Shown: positions 34,229 through 43,520 of the stretch, one piece after another
How positions within the stretch are numbered: position 1 is the stretch's first letter
Layout of the letters: every line of letters starts with the position of its first letter
Source: Streptomyces cynarae
GTDB taxonomy: Bacteria > Actinomycetota > Actinomycetes > Streptomycetales > Streptomycetaceae
Direction: 5' to 3'
DNA length: 64,000 bases
NCBI RefSeq assembly: GCF_025642135.1
Contig: NZ_CP106793.1
Location: forward strand, 8,028,001 to 8,092,000
Made by a program: the position numbers and the translations under genes
Notes under the pieces: model-generated
What the model saw: only the letters and a program-made list of their open reading frames with translations
The model's database searches: none
Told to the model about the DNA's origin: nothing

Positions 34229-36421
34229 ATGTTCCGACGTATTGGGAACGCCGTCGTCCGACATCCCGTCTGGACGATCGTGGCATGGTTAATCGCGGCG
34301 GTGGCGATCGTCGCCACCGCTCCCAGCCTGCCCTCGAACAGTGACGAGAGCAGTTTCCTGCCCAAGAGTTACGAGTCCATCAAAGCCGCGGATCTCCAGA
34401 CGAAGGCGTTCCCCAGCGCCTTCACCCCGTCCGCGATCGTGCTGTACCAGCGCACCGACGGCGGCAAGTTGACCGCCGCCGACCAGCAGGACGTCGCCCG
34501 GATCACCTCCGAACTGGGCAAGAAGCACATCGACCAGGTGCAGAAGGTCGTCCCCGGCCAGCCGTCGAAGGACGGCAGGTACGCCCTGACCCTGGTCCAG
34601 ATGGACAGCAAGAACGCCGGCCAGCCCAAACAGGCGGACGCGGCCAAGGTGTTGCGCGAGGATGCCAAGAAGCTCGCCAAGGGCACGCATCTCGACGCCA
34701 AGCTCGGCGGCTCTGCCGCGCAGGCCCTCGACCAGCAGGACTCGTCCCAGCGCGGTCAGGCACTGATCGGCATCGGCACCTTCGTGATCATCCTGGTGAC
34801 GCTGCTGATCATCTTCAGGGCACCGATCCTGGCCGTACTGCCCCTGATCCTGATCGGCCTGGTGTCCGCGGTCGCCAACGGACTGATCGCTTACGCCACC
34901 AAGCTGTTCGATCTGCAGGCCAACAGTTCGATCTCCTCCATCCTGATCGTCGTGCTCTTCGGCGTGGGCACGGACTACTTCCTCTTCCTGATGTTCCGCT
35001 ACCGCGAACGCCTGCGCGCCGGCGACGAGCCCAAGCAGGCCATGGTCAACGCGGTGGACCGGGTCGGTGAGGCCATCGCCTCGGCCGCCGGAGCGGTCAT
35101 CATCGCCTTCTTCGCACTGGTGCTGTCCACGCTCGGGTTCCTCAAGCAGATGGGCCCGGCGCTCGCCATCGCGGTCGCCGCCACCCTGATCGCGGGCCTG
35201 ACCCTGATCCCGGCCGTGGTCTCGCTCATCGGGCCGAAGGTCTTCTGGCCCTCCAAGTCCTGGCAACGCGAGCCGGACAACGCCCGTTTCGCCGCCCTGG
35301 GCCGCGGCGTGCAGCGCCGCCCGGCCCTGACCGCCGCGGTGTCCGGACTCGTCCTGGTCGCGCTGTCGCTCGGCACGCTCGGCTACAAGGCCACGTTCGA
35401 CCTGGCCTCGGGCTCCATGCCCAAGACCAAGGAGTCCATGGTCGTCCAGGACGAGATGCAGAAGGCGTACTCGGCGGGCGCCGCCGCCCCCACCGACGTC
35501 TACCTGTCCAGCACCGACGGCAAGCCGCTGGACAAGACCGCCTTCGACGCCTACGCGAAGAAACTCGGCGGCGTGGACGGTGTCGCCGGCGCCCGTTTGA
35601 CCCAGGTCAACAAGGACGGCACCACCGCGGACTTCACCGTCACGCTCAAGTACGAGGCGTCGACGGACAAGGCGATCGACGCCGTGGGCAGGGTGCGCGA
35701 CATCGCCCACTCCTCCGCCCCGCAGGGCACCGAGGCCCTCGTCGGCGGCATGTCCTCGATCTACAAGGACATCAATGCCGCGGTCAACCACGACTACCGG
35801 ACGGTCTTCCCTGTCGCCGCTGTCCTGATCATGGTCATCCTGGGGCTGCTGCTGCGCAGCGTGGTCGCCCCCTGGTACCTGATCGCCTCGGTGGGCCTCG
35901 GCTTCGGCGCCACCCTCGGCGCCACCGTCTGGATCTTCCAGGAGGGACAGGGACACTCGGGGCTGATGTTCATGCTCCCGGTGATCATGTATCTCTTCGT
36001 GGTCGCCATCGGTACCGACTACAACATCCTCATGATCGCCCGGCTCCGCGAGGAGGCCCGGGAGGGCCGCGAGCCACGTGAGGCGGCCGGCATGGCGCTG
36101 AGGCACGCCGGGCCGACCGTGGCCGCCGCGGGCTTCATCCTGGCGGCGACCTTCGCCACGATGATGCTGGCGGGCAACTCGCTGCTCACGGAGATGGGTT
36201 TCGCGGTCTCCTTCGGCATCGCGGTCGCCGCCTTCGTCATGGCGATGTTCTTCACACCGAGTCTCACCGCGCTGATCGGCCACGCGGCGTGGTGGCCGGG
36301 GCACGGGGACCGTGCGGAGGGGGCGCCGGCCGGCACGGCCGCCCAATCCGTCGGTTCCGGGCCCGTCCCCGGCGAGGACCGGGACACGCTCGCGCACGAT
36401 CCGTCCGGGCGTCGCAGCTAG
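34229..36421 (+). CDS. MMPL-family RND transporter
   Basis: A 730-residue inner-membrane transporter; ATG 34229 follows CAGGAGGA. Two halves each have a large extracytoplasmic loop and a helix bundle. The proton-relay Asp-Tyr pairs expected in MmpL proteins are present twice: GVGTDYFLFLMFRYRE and AIGTDYNILMIARLREE. MMPL proteins export lipids, siderophores or hydrophobic compounds using proton-motive force. No biosynthetic genes or regulator adjoin it, so the substrate is unknown. The C-terminus has a short disordered cytoplasmic tail. Confidence 0.94.
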   Translation: MFRRIGNAVVRHPVWTIVAWLIAAVAIVATAPSLPSNSDESSFLPKSYESIKAADLQTKAFPSAFTPSAIVLYQRTDGGKLTAADQQDVARITSELGKKHIDQVQKVVPGQPSKDGRYALTLVQMDSKNAGQPKQADAAKVLREDAKKLAKGTHLDAKLGGSAAQALDQQDSSQRGQALIGIGTFVIILVTLLIIFRAPILAVLPLILIGLVSAVANGLIAYATKLFDLQANSSISSILIVVLFGVGTDYFLFLMFRYRERLRAGDEPKQAMVNAVDRVGEAIASAAGAVIIAFFALVLSTLGFLKQMGPALAIAVAATLIAGLTLIPAVVSLIGPKVFWPSKSWQREPDNARFAALGRGVQRRPALTAAVSGLVLVALSLGTLGYKATFDLASGSMPKTKESMVVQDEMQKAYSAGAAAPTDVYLSSTDGKPLDKTAFDAYAKKLGGVDGVAGARLTQVNKDGTTADFTVTLKYEASTDKAIDAVGRVRDIAHSSAPQGTEALVGGMSSIYKDINAAVNHDYRTVFPVAAVLIMVILGLLLRSVVAPWYLIASVGLGFGATLGATVWIFQEGQGHSGLMFMLPVIMYLFVVAIGTDYNILMIARLREEAREGREPREAAGMALRHAGPTVAAAGFILAATFATMMLAGNSLLTEMGFAVSFGIAVAAFVMAMFFTPSLTALIGHAAWWPGHGDRAEGAPAGTAAQSVGSGPVPGEDRDTLAHDPSGRRS

Positions 36422-36439
36422 CGACAGTGTGACGGGCAG

Positions 36440-36467
36440 GTCTGCCGGGCCGCGCGGCCCGGCAGAC
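36440..36467. terminator. 28-bp perfect palindrome between MMPL and kinase genes
   Basis: A perfect inverted repeat of 14-base arms without spacer (about 12 bp stem with a 4-base loop when folded), between convergent stops at 36421 and 36500. It serves as terminator for both. Confidence 0.8.
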
Positions 36468-36499
36468 CGAACTCGTGACTCCGCGCGTCCGGCTGCGGG

Positions 36500-37924
36500 T
36501 CAATCGTGGTCTTCGTGTCCCTTGTACACCTGGGACTTCTTGGTCTTCCCGACCTGCCCTGCCGCGCCTGCCGTGCCGGAATCAGTGGGGGTCCCGGAAT
36601 CCGCGGCCGTCCCGGAATCCGTGGGCGTCCCGGAATCCGCGGTCTTCCTGGCCTTCTGCTTCGGTTCGCGGGTGTCGCGGAGTGCGGTCCCTGATGGAGT
36701 ACGGTCGTCCGTGCCGTTGCCGTCGTCCGAGCCGTTCGACACGGGGGAGCGGGAAGTCCTCGAGTCGGACGCGATCGTGGACGCGGTCGGTCGGGGGACC
36801 GCCGTGGACGGTGCTTCCCTGGTCGCGGTTTTGGCCGGTGAGCCGGCCGACGGGGACGTGGGTGAGCCGGATTCGGGCCGTTCGGCGTTGGTGTCGCTGC
36901 TGCCCGGGGCCATGACGAGAGTGGCCGTCAGCGTGGCCGAGAGCGCGGTGAGGACGACGCCCGCTGTACGGCGGCGTGTGTGTTTCGTTTCGCCGGCATG
37001 CCCCGTTCCGGTGCGCGGATGTGCGGCTGTGGGCTCGAGCGGAAGCTCCTTGGCCTCCCCGACCGCGGCACCACGCATGCGGGCAGGGACCCGCGTATCG
37101 GCGAACAGAGCGGACAGCACCCGGGCGCAGTGCTCCGCGTCAGGACGGGCCTTGGCGTCCTGAGCGGTCATGGCGCGCAGCAGGCAGGCCAGCTCATGGG
37201 GCACCGAGGTCGGGACCACGGGTCGGCGGTGAAGGCGGGCCACGGCGGATTCCAAAGGGGTGCCCTCGTACTCCAGTTCGCCCTTCAGGCACTCCAGTAG
37301 GACCAGGCCGAGCGCGTAGACGTCGGCGGACGGTCCCACTTCCTTGCCCATGACCTGCTCGGGGGCCAGATAGGCCGCGGTCCCGATCAGTACGTCGGAG
37401 GCCGTGTGCCGCGTGGCGTTCACCAGCCGGGCGATACCGAAGTCCGCCAGGTGAGGGGTTCCGGAGGCGCTCAGCAGGATATTCGACGGCTTCACGTCAC
37501 GGTGCACGATGCCGGCACCGTGCACATGGGCGAGCGCTCGGGCAAGGGCGGCACCGAGCTCGGCGACGCGCTCGGGAGGCAGGGGCCCGGCGGCCAGGCG
37601 CGCGCGCAGAGTCTCGCCCTTGATCAGTTGCATCACCAGGTAGGCACGTTCCCCGTGCCGGCCGGCGTCGTAGATGGTGACCAGCCCCGGGTGCTGCATA
37701 CGCGCGAGGAGGACGGCCTCCTCGGAGAACCGCTCTTCCATCCGCGGATCGGTGTCCGGCCGGAAGAGTTTGACGGCCACCTCCCGACCGAGGCGGACAT
37801 CGAACGCCTCATGGACGTCGGCGGCGCCTCCCCGGCCGATCCCGGCACCCAACCGGTACCGGCCACCCACCATTTCCGACGAGACATGCAGAGCCGACCG
37901 CAACCCGGAACGTGGGCCCTTCAT
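36500..37924 (-). CDS. Membrane-anchored Ser/Thr protein kinase (PknB type) with repeat tail
   Basis: A 474-residue kinase; ATG 37924 follows GGAGG. The kinase domain (about 22-275) has the glycine loop GAGIGRGGAADVHEA, catalytic Lys52 (REVAVKLF), HRDVKPSN (141-148) and DFG (161-163), so it should be active. APEQ follows the activation loop. A single membrane helix (AGVVLTALSATLTATLVMA, about 321-339) separates it from a ~130-residue external Ser/Thr/Pro-rich tail with imperfect DSGTPT/DSGTAA repeats and a basic end. There are no PASTA domains. Encoded repeats of about 18 bp near 36575-36650 explain the low-complexity tail. Targets unknown. Confidence 0.93.
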   Translation of the reverse strand: MKGPRSGLRSALHVSSEMVGGRYRLGAGIGRGGAADVHEAFDVRLGREVAVKLFRPDTDPRMEERFSEEAVLLARMQHPGLVTIYDAGRHGERAYLVMQLIKGETLRARLAAGPLPPERVAELGAALARALAHVHGAGIVHRDVKPSNILLSASGTPHLADFGIARLVNATRHTASDVLIGTAAYLAPEQVMGKEVGPSADVYALGLVLLECLKGELEYEGTPLESAVARLHRRPVVPTSVPHELACLLRAMTAQDAKARPDAEHCARVLSALFADTRVPARMRGAAVGEAKELPLEPTAAHPRTGTGHAGETKHTRRRTAGVVLTALSATLTATLVMAPGSSDTNAERPESGSPTSPSAGSPAKTATREAPSTAVPRPTASTIASDSRTSRSPVSNGSDDGNGTDDRTPSGTALRDTREPKQKARKTADSGTPTDSGTAADSGTPTDSGTAGAAGQVGKTKKSQVYKGHEDHD

Positions 37925-38120
37925 TTGTCCTCCGTCACCGTCACCAGCAGTGCAACCAGCGAAACGCTGCGGGCGCGAGTACCCCCCGCCGCGCCACGCA
38001 ACCGGACGGAATCGGCGTCAACCGCCTCTCACGTCTGCACGGCCGGGCCCCGTCGCCGAATCCGGCGCTTCCCCAGGCATCCGGCCCGGCCGGGCCCCGA
38101 CGGCAACGGTCGTTCCGGGG

Positions 38121-39524
38121 TCAGGCCGTCCTCTGTCGCAGGGCCGCCAGCACGGCGTACACGACGACTCCCGCGAACAGGAACAGCACGCCCTGGTACA
38201 CCGCCGCGTAGCCGGCGCCCGCCACGAGCCACAGTGAGAAGGCGGCCGCGACCGACGCGACCACGGCGTCCCGCACCAGCCGCGCCCGGTCGACCAACTC
38301 CCGCCGCCCTGAGACCAGGTGGAAGAGCTGCGCGGCGGTGGCCAGCAGATAGGGCACGGTCGCGGTGAACGTGGTGACGAGGACCAGGATCTCGAAGATC
38401 TTGGCCGAGCCCGACGTGTAGTTGTAGACGGTGAGCAGCGAGGCGAGGACGACGGTGACGGCGACGCCGACGGTGGGAACGCCCCGCCGCCGGCGCGCGA
38501 AGGGGGCGGGGAACAGGCCGTCCTTGGCCGCGGCGTAGGGCGTCTGGGCGCTCAGCAGCGTCCAGCCGTTGAGGCAGCCGGTCATCGACACGAGCGCGGC
38601 GAGCGCGACGGCCCAGCCTCCCCAACTGCCGCCGAACATGGCGTTCACGGCGTCCGAGAAGGGTGCGGTGGACTTCACCAGGCGGTCGTGCGCGACCGTG
38701 CCGAAGACGGACAGGGTTCCGAGGAGATAGACCAGCGCCGCGCCCACGGTGCCGATGACGGTGGCGCGTCCCACGTTGCGCCGGGCGTTCCTGACCTCGC
38801 CCGCGCTGACGGCGGCGGACTCCACGCCCAGGTAGGAGAAGAGCAGGATCGCGGCGGAGGCGGACACCGCGCCGATCGCGCTGCCCCCGCCCGCGTGGAA
38901 CGGGCCGAGGTTGTGCGGGTCGAAGAAGAACAGCCCACCGACGGCGACGAGCAGCAGCGGCGCGAACTTCAGCACGGTGGACACCAGCTGGACGGCGCCC
39001 ACATAGCGGGTGCCCGCGAAGTTGGCGAGGGCGGGCAGCCACTGCAGGGTCAGCGCGGCCAGGCAGGCGGTCCAGCGGTGACCGTTCACCGGGATCAGCA
39101 CGTCGAGGTAGCCGACCGCGGCGACGGCGAGCGCCGCGTTCGACACCCAGGTGGTGATCCAGTACGCCCAGGCGGCGAGGAAGCCGGCGAAGTCACCGAA
39201 GGCCTCGCGGGCGTAGACGTACGGCCCGCCGGTGCGCGGGTCACGCTCGGCGAGCCGGCCGAAGACCAGGGCGAGGGCGATGGCACCGACGGTCAGGACG
39301 CCGAAGGCGACCAAACTGACCGTGCCGTACGGGGCGACGGAGGCCGGGAGCAGGAAGATGCCGCCGCCGATGATGTTGCCCATGACCAGCGCGGTGGCGA
39401 CGGGCAGCCCGAAGCGGCGGGCGTGCCTGTCGTTGTTGCCGCTGGAGTCCTCGGCAGGGGCGGGGGCCTTGAGGGCCTCCTGAGGGGCCGGAGCCGACTG
39501 AGGGACGGTTCCGGTGACGTGCAT
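38121..39524 (-). CDS. APC-superfamily amino acid permease
   Basis: A 467-residue transporter with about 12 membrane helices; ATG 39524 follows GAAAGGCG. The first helix has the APC signature GNIIGGGIFLLPASVAPYG, and EVRNARRNVGRATVIGT is the typical helix 6-7 loop. The layout is closest to the AdiC/ApcT-like basic-amino-acid/polyamine antiporter group. It lies downstream of a small cupin gene on the same strand (160-bp gap), which may be functionally linked. The 196-bp gap to the kinase gene contains only GC-rich repeats. Confidence 0.88.
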   Translation of the reverse strand: MHVTGTVPQSAPAPQEALKAPAPAEDSSGNNDRHARRFGLPVATALVMGNIIGGGIFLLPASVAPYGTVSLVAFGVLTVGAIALALVFGRLAERDPRTGGPYVYAREAFGDFAGFLAAWAYWITTWVSNAALAVAAVGYLDVLIPVNGHRWTACLAALTLQWLPALANFAGTRYVGAVQLVSTVLKFAPLLLVAVGGLFFFDPHNLGPFHAGGGSAIGAVSASAAILLFSYLGVESAAVSAGEVRNARRNVGRATVIGTVGAALVYLLGTLSVFGTVAHDRLVKSTAPFSDAVNAMFGGSWGGWAVALAALVSMTGCLNGWTLLSAQTPYAAAKDGLFPAPFARRRRGVPTVGVAVTVVLASLLTVYNYTSGSAKIFEILVLVTTFTATVPYLLATAAQLFHLVSGRRELVDRARLVRDAVVASVAAAFSLWLVAGAGYAAVYQGVLFLFAGVVVYAVLAALRQRTA

Positions 39525-39684
39525 GGGGTGGTGCGCCTTTCGTCGAACTGGTGCCCGGGATCGCCGCGGCGGACCCATGGTCCGGCATGGCCCGATGTCG
39601 CTCCAAATCGCACGCCTTCGTCCCGTATGGCCCCGTCGAGCGCCGCAAAAGATGCGCCGTGACGGGCGCTGAGCCGGGAATCGT

Positions 39685-40083
39685 TCAGCGGCGGCGGATC
39701 TGCATGCCCGGGCGGCGCTTGTGGACGGTGAGGTAGGACAGGCCGTCTTCCCCCGCGGTGACGCTGCGGGTGGAGCCGTGCGGCAGCCAGAGCAGGGTTC
39801 CCTCGGCGAGGGGGCGTGGCCCGTCGGGGCCGCCGAGGACGCCGTCGCCGGTGACGACCAGGAGAAGGACGTCCAGGTCCGGCTCGGTGTGGGTGTCCAC
39901 GCGCTGCCGGGCGGGCAGCCGGATGAGGTTGGCGTCGAGCTGGCGTCCGGACTCGGCGAGCTTCCACACGGCACCGGCCGATTCCGGGGTCATGCCGGCG
40001 AGGGCCCGGATGTCGCACAACAAGCGCGGAACGGGGGTGTCCACGGGCGTGCCGTCCGGTGCGGGGGCGGAGAGGTCAGTCAT
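39685..40083 (-). CDS. Small cupin-domain protein
   Basis: A 132-residue single-domain cupin. The core reads LIRLPARQRVDTHTEPDLDVLLLVVTGDGVLGG, then GTLLWLPHGSTRSVTAG, i.e. the two cupin motifs, with HTE as the reduced metal site (only one His in motif 1). Such proteins bind small ligands or metals and often lack catalysis. It is divergent from the Cys-containing HTH regulator at 40204 and upstream of the amino acid permease; the 120-bp divergent spacer is unusually AT-rich (tattattccatgtgatattc), which suggests a promoter/operator there. Confidence 0.75.
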   Translation of the reverse strand: MTDLSAPAPDGTPVDTPVPRLLCDIRALAGMTPESAGAVWKLAESGRQLDANLIRLPARQRVDTHTEPDLDVLLLVVTGDGVLGGPDGPRPLAEGTLLWLPHGSTRSVTAGEDGLSYLTVHKRRPGMQIRRR

Positions 40084-40203
40084 CGATGGCCGTTCGTCCG
40101 GTGCATAGGTGAGTCTATTATTCCATGTGATATTCGTAGAAATTAGCGGAGGTGTCCGGCCGGTGGCCGGTCCGCGGCCGTGGCGGAGAAGGGGGTGAGC
40201 GCC

Positions 40204-40938
40204 GTGAGCGGAGAGGTCGAGCGCCCTCGCCGACAGGAGGTGCTGCGGGCGCTGCGCGCGGCGGGGCGGCCGTTGGGCGTCACCGAGGTCGCGCAGCGAC
40301 TCGGCATCCACGCCAACACGGCACGCTTCCACCTGGACGCTCTGGTGGAGGGAGGCGAAGCGCAGCGGAGTCTGGAGGAACCCTCGGGCCGCGGACGCCC
40401 CCGTGCCGTCTACATACCGCGGCCGGGCATGGACCGCGCGGGGATGCGCAACTACCGCCTCCTGGCCCGGATGCTGCTCAGCCGCCTGGCGTCAGCCGGT
40501 CCCGGCTCGGCGGAGGCCGCCCGGGAGGCCGGTCGCGCCTGGGGCCGCTACCTGGCCGACCCGCCACCTCCGTTCCGGCGGCTGACGGACGAGGAGGCGA
40601 TCACCCGGCTCACCGCCCTGCTGGCCGACCTCGGCTTCGCTCCGGAAGCCGAGCAGGGCGCCCCGGTGCCGGGGACGATCCGGTTGCGGCACTGCCCGTT
40701 CCTCGAGTTGGCCGAGGAGTACGGGTCCGTCGTCTGCCCGCTGCACCTGGGCCTGATGCAGGGCGCGCTCGCGGAATGGGCCGGCCCGGTCACCGCCACC
40801 GCACTGGAGCCGTTCGCCGAACCCGGTGCCTGCCTGGCGCGCCTGGGACGCGCGCCCCGGCCCGCCGCAGGAGGACGGGCACACGAACCGACGGAGCCGG
40901 CGCCGACCGGGGCGGCCGCCGCACAGAAGGGCGAATGA
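40204..40938 (+). CDS. Winged-helix regulator with conserved Cys-Pro motifs (SufR-like)
   Basis: A 244-residue protein. GTG at 40204 is chosen because an AGAAGGGGG element precedes it; GTGs at 40180 and 40195 are possible. The N-terminus is an ArsR/DeoR-like winged helix (LGVTEVAQRLGIHANTARFHL, then GRGRPRAVYIP). The C-terminal half resembles the sensor of SufR-type regulators, with RHCPFLELAEEYGSVVCPLHL containing two Cys-Pro pairs and a His that could bind a metal or Fe-S cluster. It overlaps the start region of a co-directional small membrane protein gene (4-bp gap) and may control it or the divergent cupin. Confidence 0.8.
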   Translation: MSGEVERPRRQEVLRALRAAGRPLGVTEVAQRLGIHANTARFHLDALVEGGEAQRSLEEPSGRGRPRAVYIPRPGMDRAGMRNYRLLARMLLSRLASAGPGSAEAAREAGRAWGRYLADPPPPFRRLTDEEAITRLTALLADLGFAPEAEQGAPVPGTIRLRHCPFLELAEEYGSVVCPLHLGLMQGALAEWAGPVTATALEPFAEPGACLARLGRAPRPAAGGRAHEPTEPAPTGAAAAQKGE

Positions 40939-40942
40939 GGGA

Positions 40943-41380
40943 ATGAATACGACGGGGGCCGCGATCGCGTCCGCGGTGGTCTTCGTATGGCTCGGCATGG
41001 TCCTGGCGATCTCCTTCCTGGAGGCGCCGCTGAAGTTCCGTGCCCCCGGAGTGACGGTTCCCATCGGGCTCGGCATCGGCCGCCTGGTCTTCCGCGGGCT
41101 GAACCTCGCCGAGGCCGTATGGGCGGTCGTCGTGATCGCGGCGGTGGCGGCCGGAAGCCCACCGCCGGGGGTCGTCGTGCTCACCGTGTGCGTGGTGGCG
41201 CTGCTCGCTGTGCAGCTCGGCCTGGTCCGGCCGCTTCTGAACCGGCGGTCCGATCGCGTGCTGGCCGGAGAGACCGGGGAGGACGCGCCCCGCTCCGGGG
41301 CGCACCTGTACTACGTGGCCCTGGAGATCCTCAAGGTCGTCGGCCTGATCGCGCTGGGCGTCAGTGTGCTGACACGGTGA
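40943..41380 (+). CDS. Small four-helix membrane protein of unknown function
   Basis: A 145-residue integral membrane protein four bases after the regulator gene; the ribosome site GAGGGAATGA lies at the junction. It shows four hydrophobic segments (SAVVFVWLGMVLAISFLEAPL, AVWAVVVIAAVAAG, VVVLTVCVVALLAVQLGLV, LEILKVVGLIALGVSVL) and a conserved-looking LKFRAPGVTVPIGLGIGRLVF loop. I do not recognise a named activity. Operon position suggests it is controlled by, or works with, the Cys-containing regulator. Confidence 0.8.
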   Translation: MNTTGAAIASAVVFVWLGMVLAISFLEAPLKFRAPGVTVPIGLGIGRLVFRGLNLAEAVWAVVVIAAVAAGSPPPGVVVLTVCVVALLAVQLGLVRPLLNRRSDRVLAGETGEDAPRSGAHLYYVALEILKVVGLIALGVSVLTR

Positions 41381-41468
41381 ACCGAACCGCACGGGGAGGA
41401 CCCGCAACCGGGGCCTGCTGCCGAGCCGGTGCGGCTGCGGGACCAGGCGTTCGGACGATCCTGGACGT

Positions 41469-42014
41469 ATGAGGCAACAGGCGCTCGTCACCTTCGGACA
41501 CGGTACGGCGGACCGCGACCGGCTCTCGGACCTGTTGCGCGCGGCGGGGATCGCCGCCGTGGTGGATGTCAGGACCGCGCCGGGAAGCCGCCGCAACCCG
41601 GACGTCGGCAGGGAGCGGCTGCGGCAGTGGCTGCCCGAGTGCGGCATCGCCTACCGCTGGGAGCCGCGACTGGGCGGATTCCGCAAGGTGCCGCACGACT
41701 CACCCGACACCGTGTGGCGCAACGAGTCCTTCCGCGGGTATGCCGGACACACCCGGACGGCCGAGTTCGTCGATGCGATCACGCTGCTCCTCGAGGAAGC
41801 CGCACAGCGGCGGACGGCCGTGATGTGCGGGGAGGCCGTCTGGTGGCGCTGTCACCGTCGCCTCATCGCCGACTTCGTGGTGCTCGCGCGCGGGCGGCCC
41901 GTCCTGCATCTGATGCACGACGGCCGGCTCGTCCCTCACTCCCTCAGCCAGGGAGTGCGACTGCGCGACGACGGACTGCTCGTCTACGACGTGCAGCCTC
42001 CGGCCGGGGAGTGA
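41469..42014 (+). CDS. DUF488-family protein
   Basis: A 181-residue soluble protein with the DUF488 signatures: TFGHGTADRDRLSDLLRAAG, VVDVRTAPGSRRNPD, YRWEPRLGGFRK and the Cys/His motif MCGEAVWWRCHRRLIAD. The biochemical role of DUF488 is unknown. Its TGA overlaps a GTG that opens the truncated glycosidase frame at 42011, but the two proteins are unrelated, so the overlap probably arose by deletion. Confidence 0.88.
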   Translation: MRQQALVTFGHGTADRDRLSDLLRAAGIAAVVDVRTAPGSRRNPDVGRERLRQWLPECGIAYRWEPRLGGFRKVPHDSPDTVWRNESFRGYAGHTRTAEFVDAITLLLEEAAQRRTAVMCGEAVWWRCHRRLIADFVVLARGRPVLHLMHDGRLVPHSLSQGVRLRDDGLLVYDVQPPAGE

Positions 42015-43378
42015 GCGGACGGGCCCGAGGAGCGGGGGACCGGCCGAGGCAGCGGACCGGCGTCCCGCTCGGCTGGACCCATCAGTTCCTCAGCGGCCCA
42101 CTGCTCGACCTGCCCGGCGCGACCGTGTCCGGCGGACGGCTCGCCCCCGACGGCCCCGCCTACAAAGCACTGTTCATCGAAGGCGACTTCTTCTACGCCT
42201 TCACCCCCACGCTCGCCCTGAGCGACGCCCGCAAGGTGCTGAGGCCGGCCGAGGCCGGACTTCCGGTCGTCCTCTTCGGAGCCTTCGACCAGGCCCTGAC
42301 CCCGGGAGTGCCCGCGCCGGGAGGGACGGAGCAACTGCGCGAGGTCCTCGCCCGCCTGCTCGCCCTGCCCCATGTCGTCCGCGTCTCCGACAAGACGGCG
42401 ATCGGGGACGCCCTCACCCGGCTCGGCGTGACGCCCGACGCGCGCTACGCCACCTCCTCCACGCTCTTCAACGCGCACCGGGCCACCCTGGAAGCGGACT
42501 TCTACTACCTGTGCAACGGCAAGCACGCCGAGACCGTCAAGCCACCCGTGGCGGCGATCGACCACGAGGTGACACTGCGCCGGACACGGGGCGGCGCCAC
42601 CGTGCCGTACCTGCTCGACCCCTGGACGGGCGAGGTCGCGCGGACCGCCCACTACACCCAGGAAGGTGACGACTTCACCCTGCGCGTCATCCTCCAGCCG
42701 GGCCAGGTGGTGATCGTCGCGCTGGGCAGGCCCGGCCTGTTCGGCGACCGGAACGGCGACCGCCTGTACGCCCTCGCCACGGACGTCGACGCGGTGCTGT
42801 TCACCCGGGGCGGCCTGACCGTCCGGGCGACCACGGCGGGCACCTACACGACACGCCTGTCCCGAGGCCGTACGGTCACCACGGTCGTCCCGACGGTGCC
42901 GGAGGTCATCACGCCGACCCGCTGGCAGCTGGAGGTCGAGGACTGGTACCCCGGATCCGATGCGACGCGGACCGAACGGGTACGCCGGACGCTGACGCTC
43001 GACACGCTTCTGCCCTGGTCGCAGATCCCCGAGCTGGCCGACACCGCCGGAATCGGCCGGTACCGCACGACGGTCGCCCTGCCGGCCGGCTGGGACGCGT
43101 CCCACGGTGCGTATCTGGACCTAGGACAGGTCAGCGACACGTTCCGGGTGACCGTCAACGGCACGCGACTGGCACCGGCCGACCGCCTGCGCCCCGTCGT
43201 CGACGTCGGCGCCCTGCTGCGCCACGGCGACAACACCCTCGAGATCGAGGTGGCGACACCGCTCATCAACCGTCTCAGGGGCGTCCAGCCGGCCGTGTTC
43301 GGCGCCGCCGCCCGCCAGGCCCACGGTCTCGTCGGACCTGTGCGGCTGGTGCCGTACGTGCAGGCGACCGTGGACTGA
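42011..43378 (+). pseudogene. C-terminal part of an alpha-L-rhamnosidase-like (GH106-type) hydrolase, 5'-truncated
   Basis: 455 codons open with GTG overlapping the DUF488 stop, but similarity begins mid-protein (LSGPLLDLPGATVSGGRLAP; YKALFIEGD). What remains is a family C-terminal region: a Rossmann-like segment, a beta domain (HEVTLRRTRGGATVPYLLDPWTGEV) and a galactose-binding-like sandwich (GRYRTTVALPAGW; VTVNGTRL; GDNTLEIEVATPLINRLRG). Full proteins of this type run to roughly 1000 residues or more, with the catalytic barrel and signal peptide first; both are absent here. A glycosidase role for the remnant is therefore unlikely. The family name is from memory and moderately sure. Confidence 0.65.
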
Positions 43379-43444
43379 GGCGGACCGGCACACCGGGCTG
43401 CAGCCCGTGATCGCTGGCACGCCCGGCTCCGCCGGGTGCGCCGC

Positions 43445-43477
43445 GGTCGAGCCGCTCCCGAGGGGAACGGCTCGACC
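43445..43477. terminator. Hairpin between truncated hydrolase and acyltransferase genes
   Basis: A perfect 10-bp stem (43445-43454 with 43468-43477) and 13-base loop between convergent stops at 43378 and 43521. Confidence 0.65.
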
Positions 43478-43520
43478 AGGGTTCCCGGCGCGGTCGTCGC
43501 CGGTCTTGTGCGGCGCCCCG

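Noticed and set aside
34289..36397. 702-codon minus-strand frame opposite the MMPL transporter
   Set aside because: Antisense shadow rich in Asp, Gly, His and Gln without family motifs.
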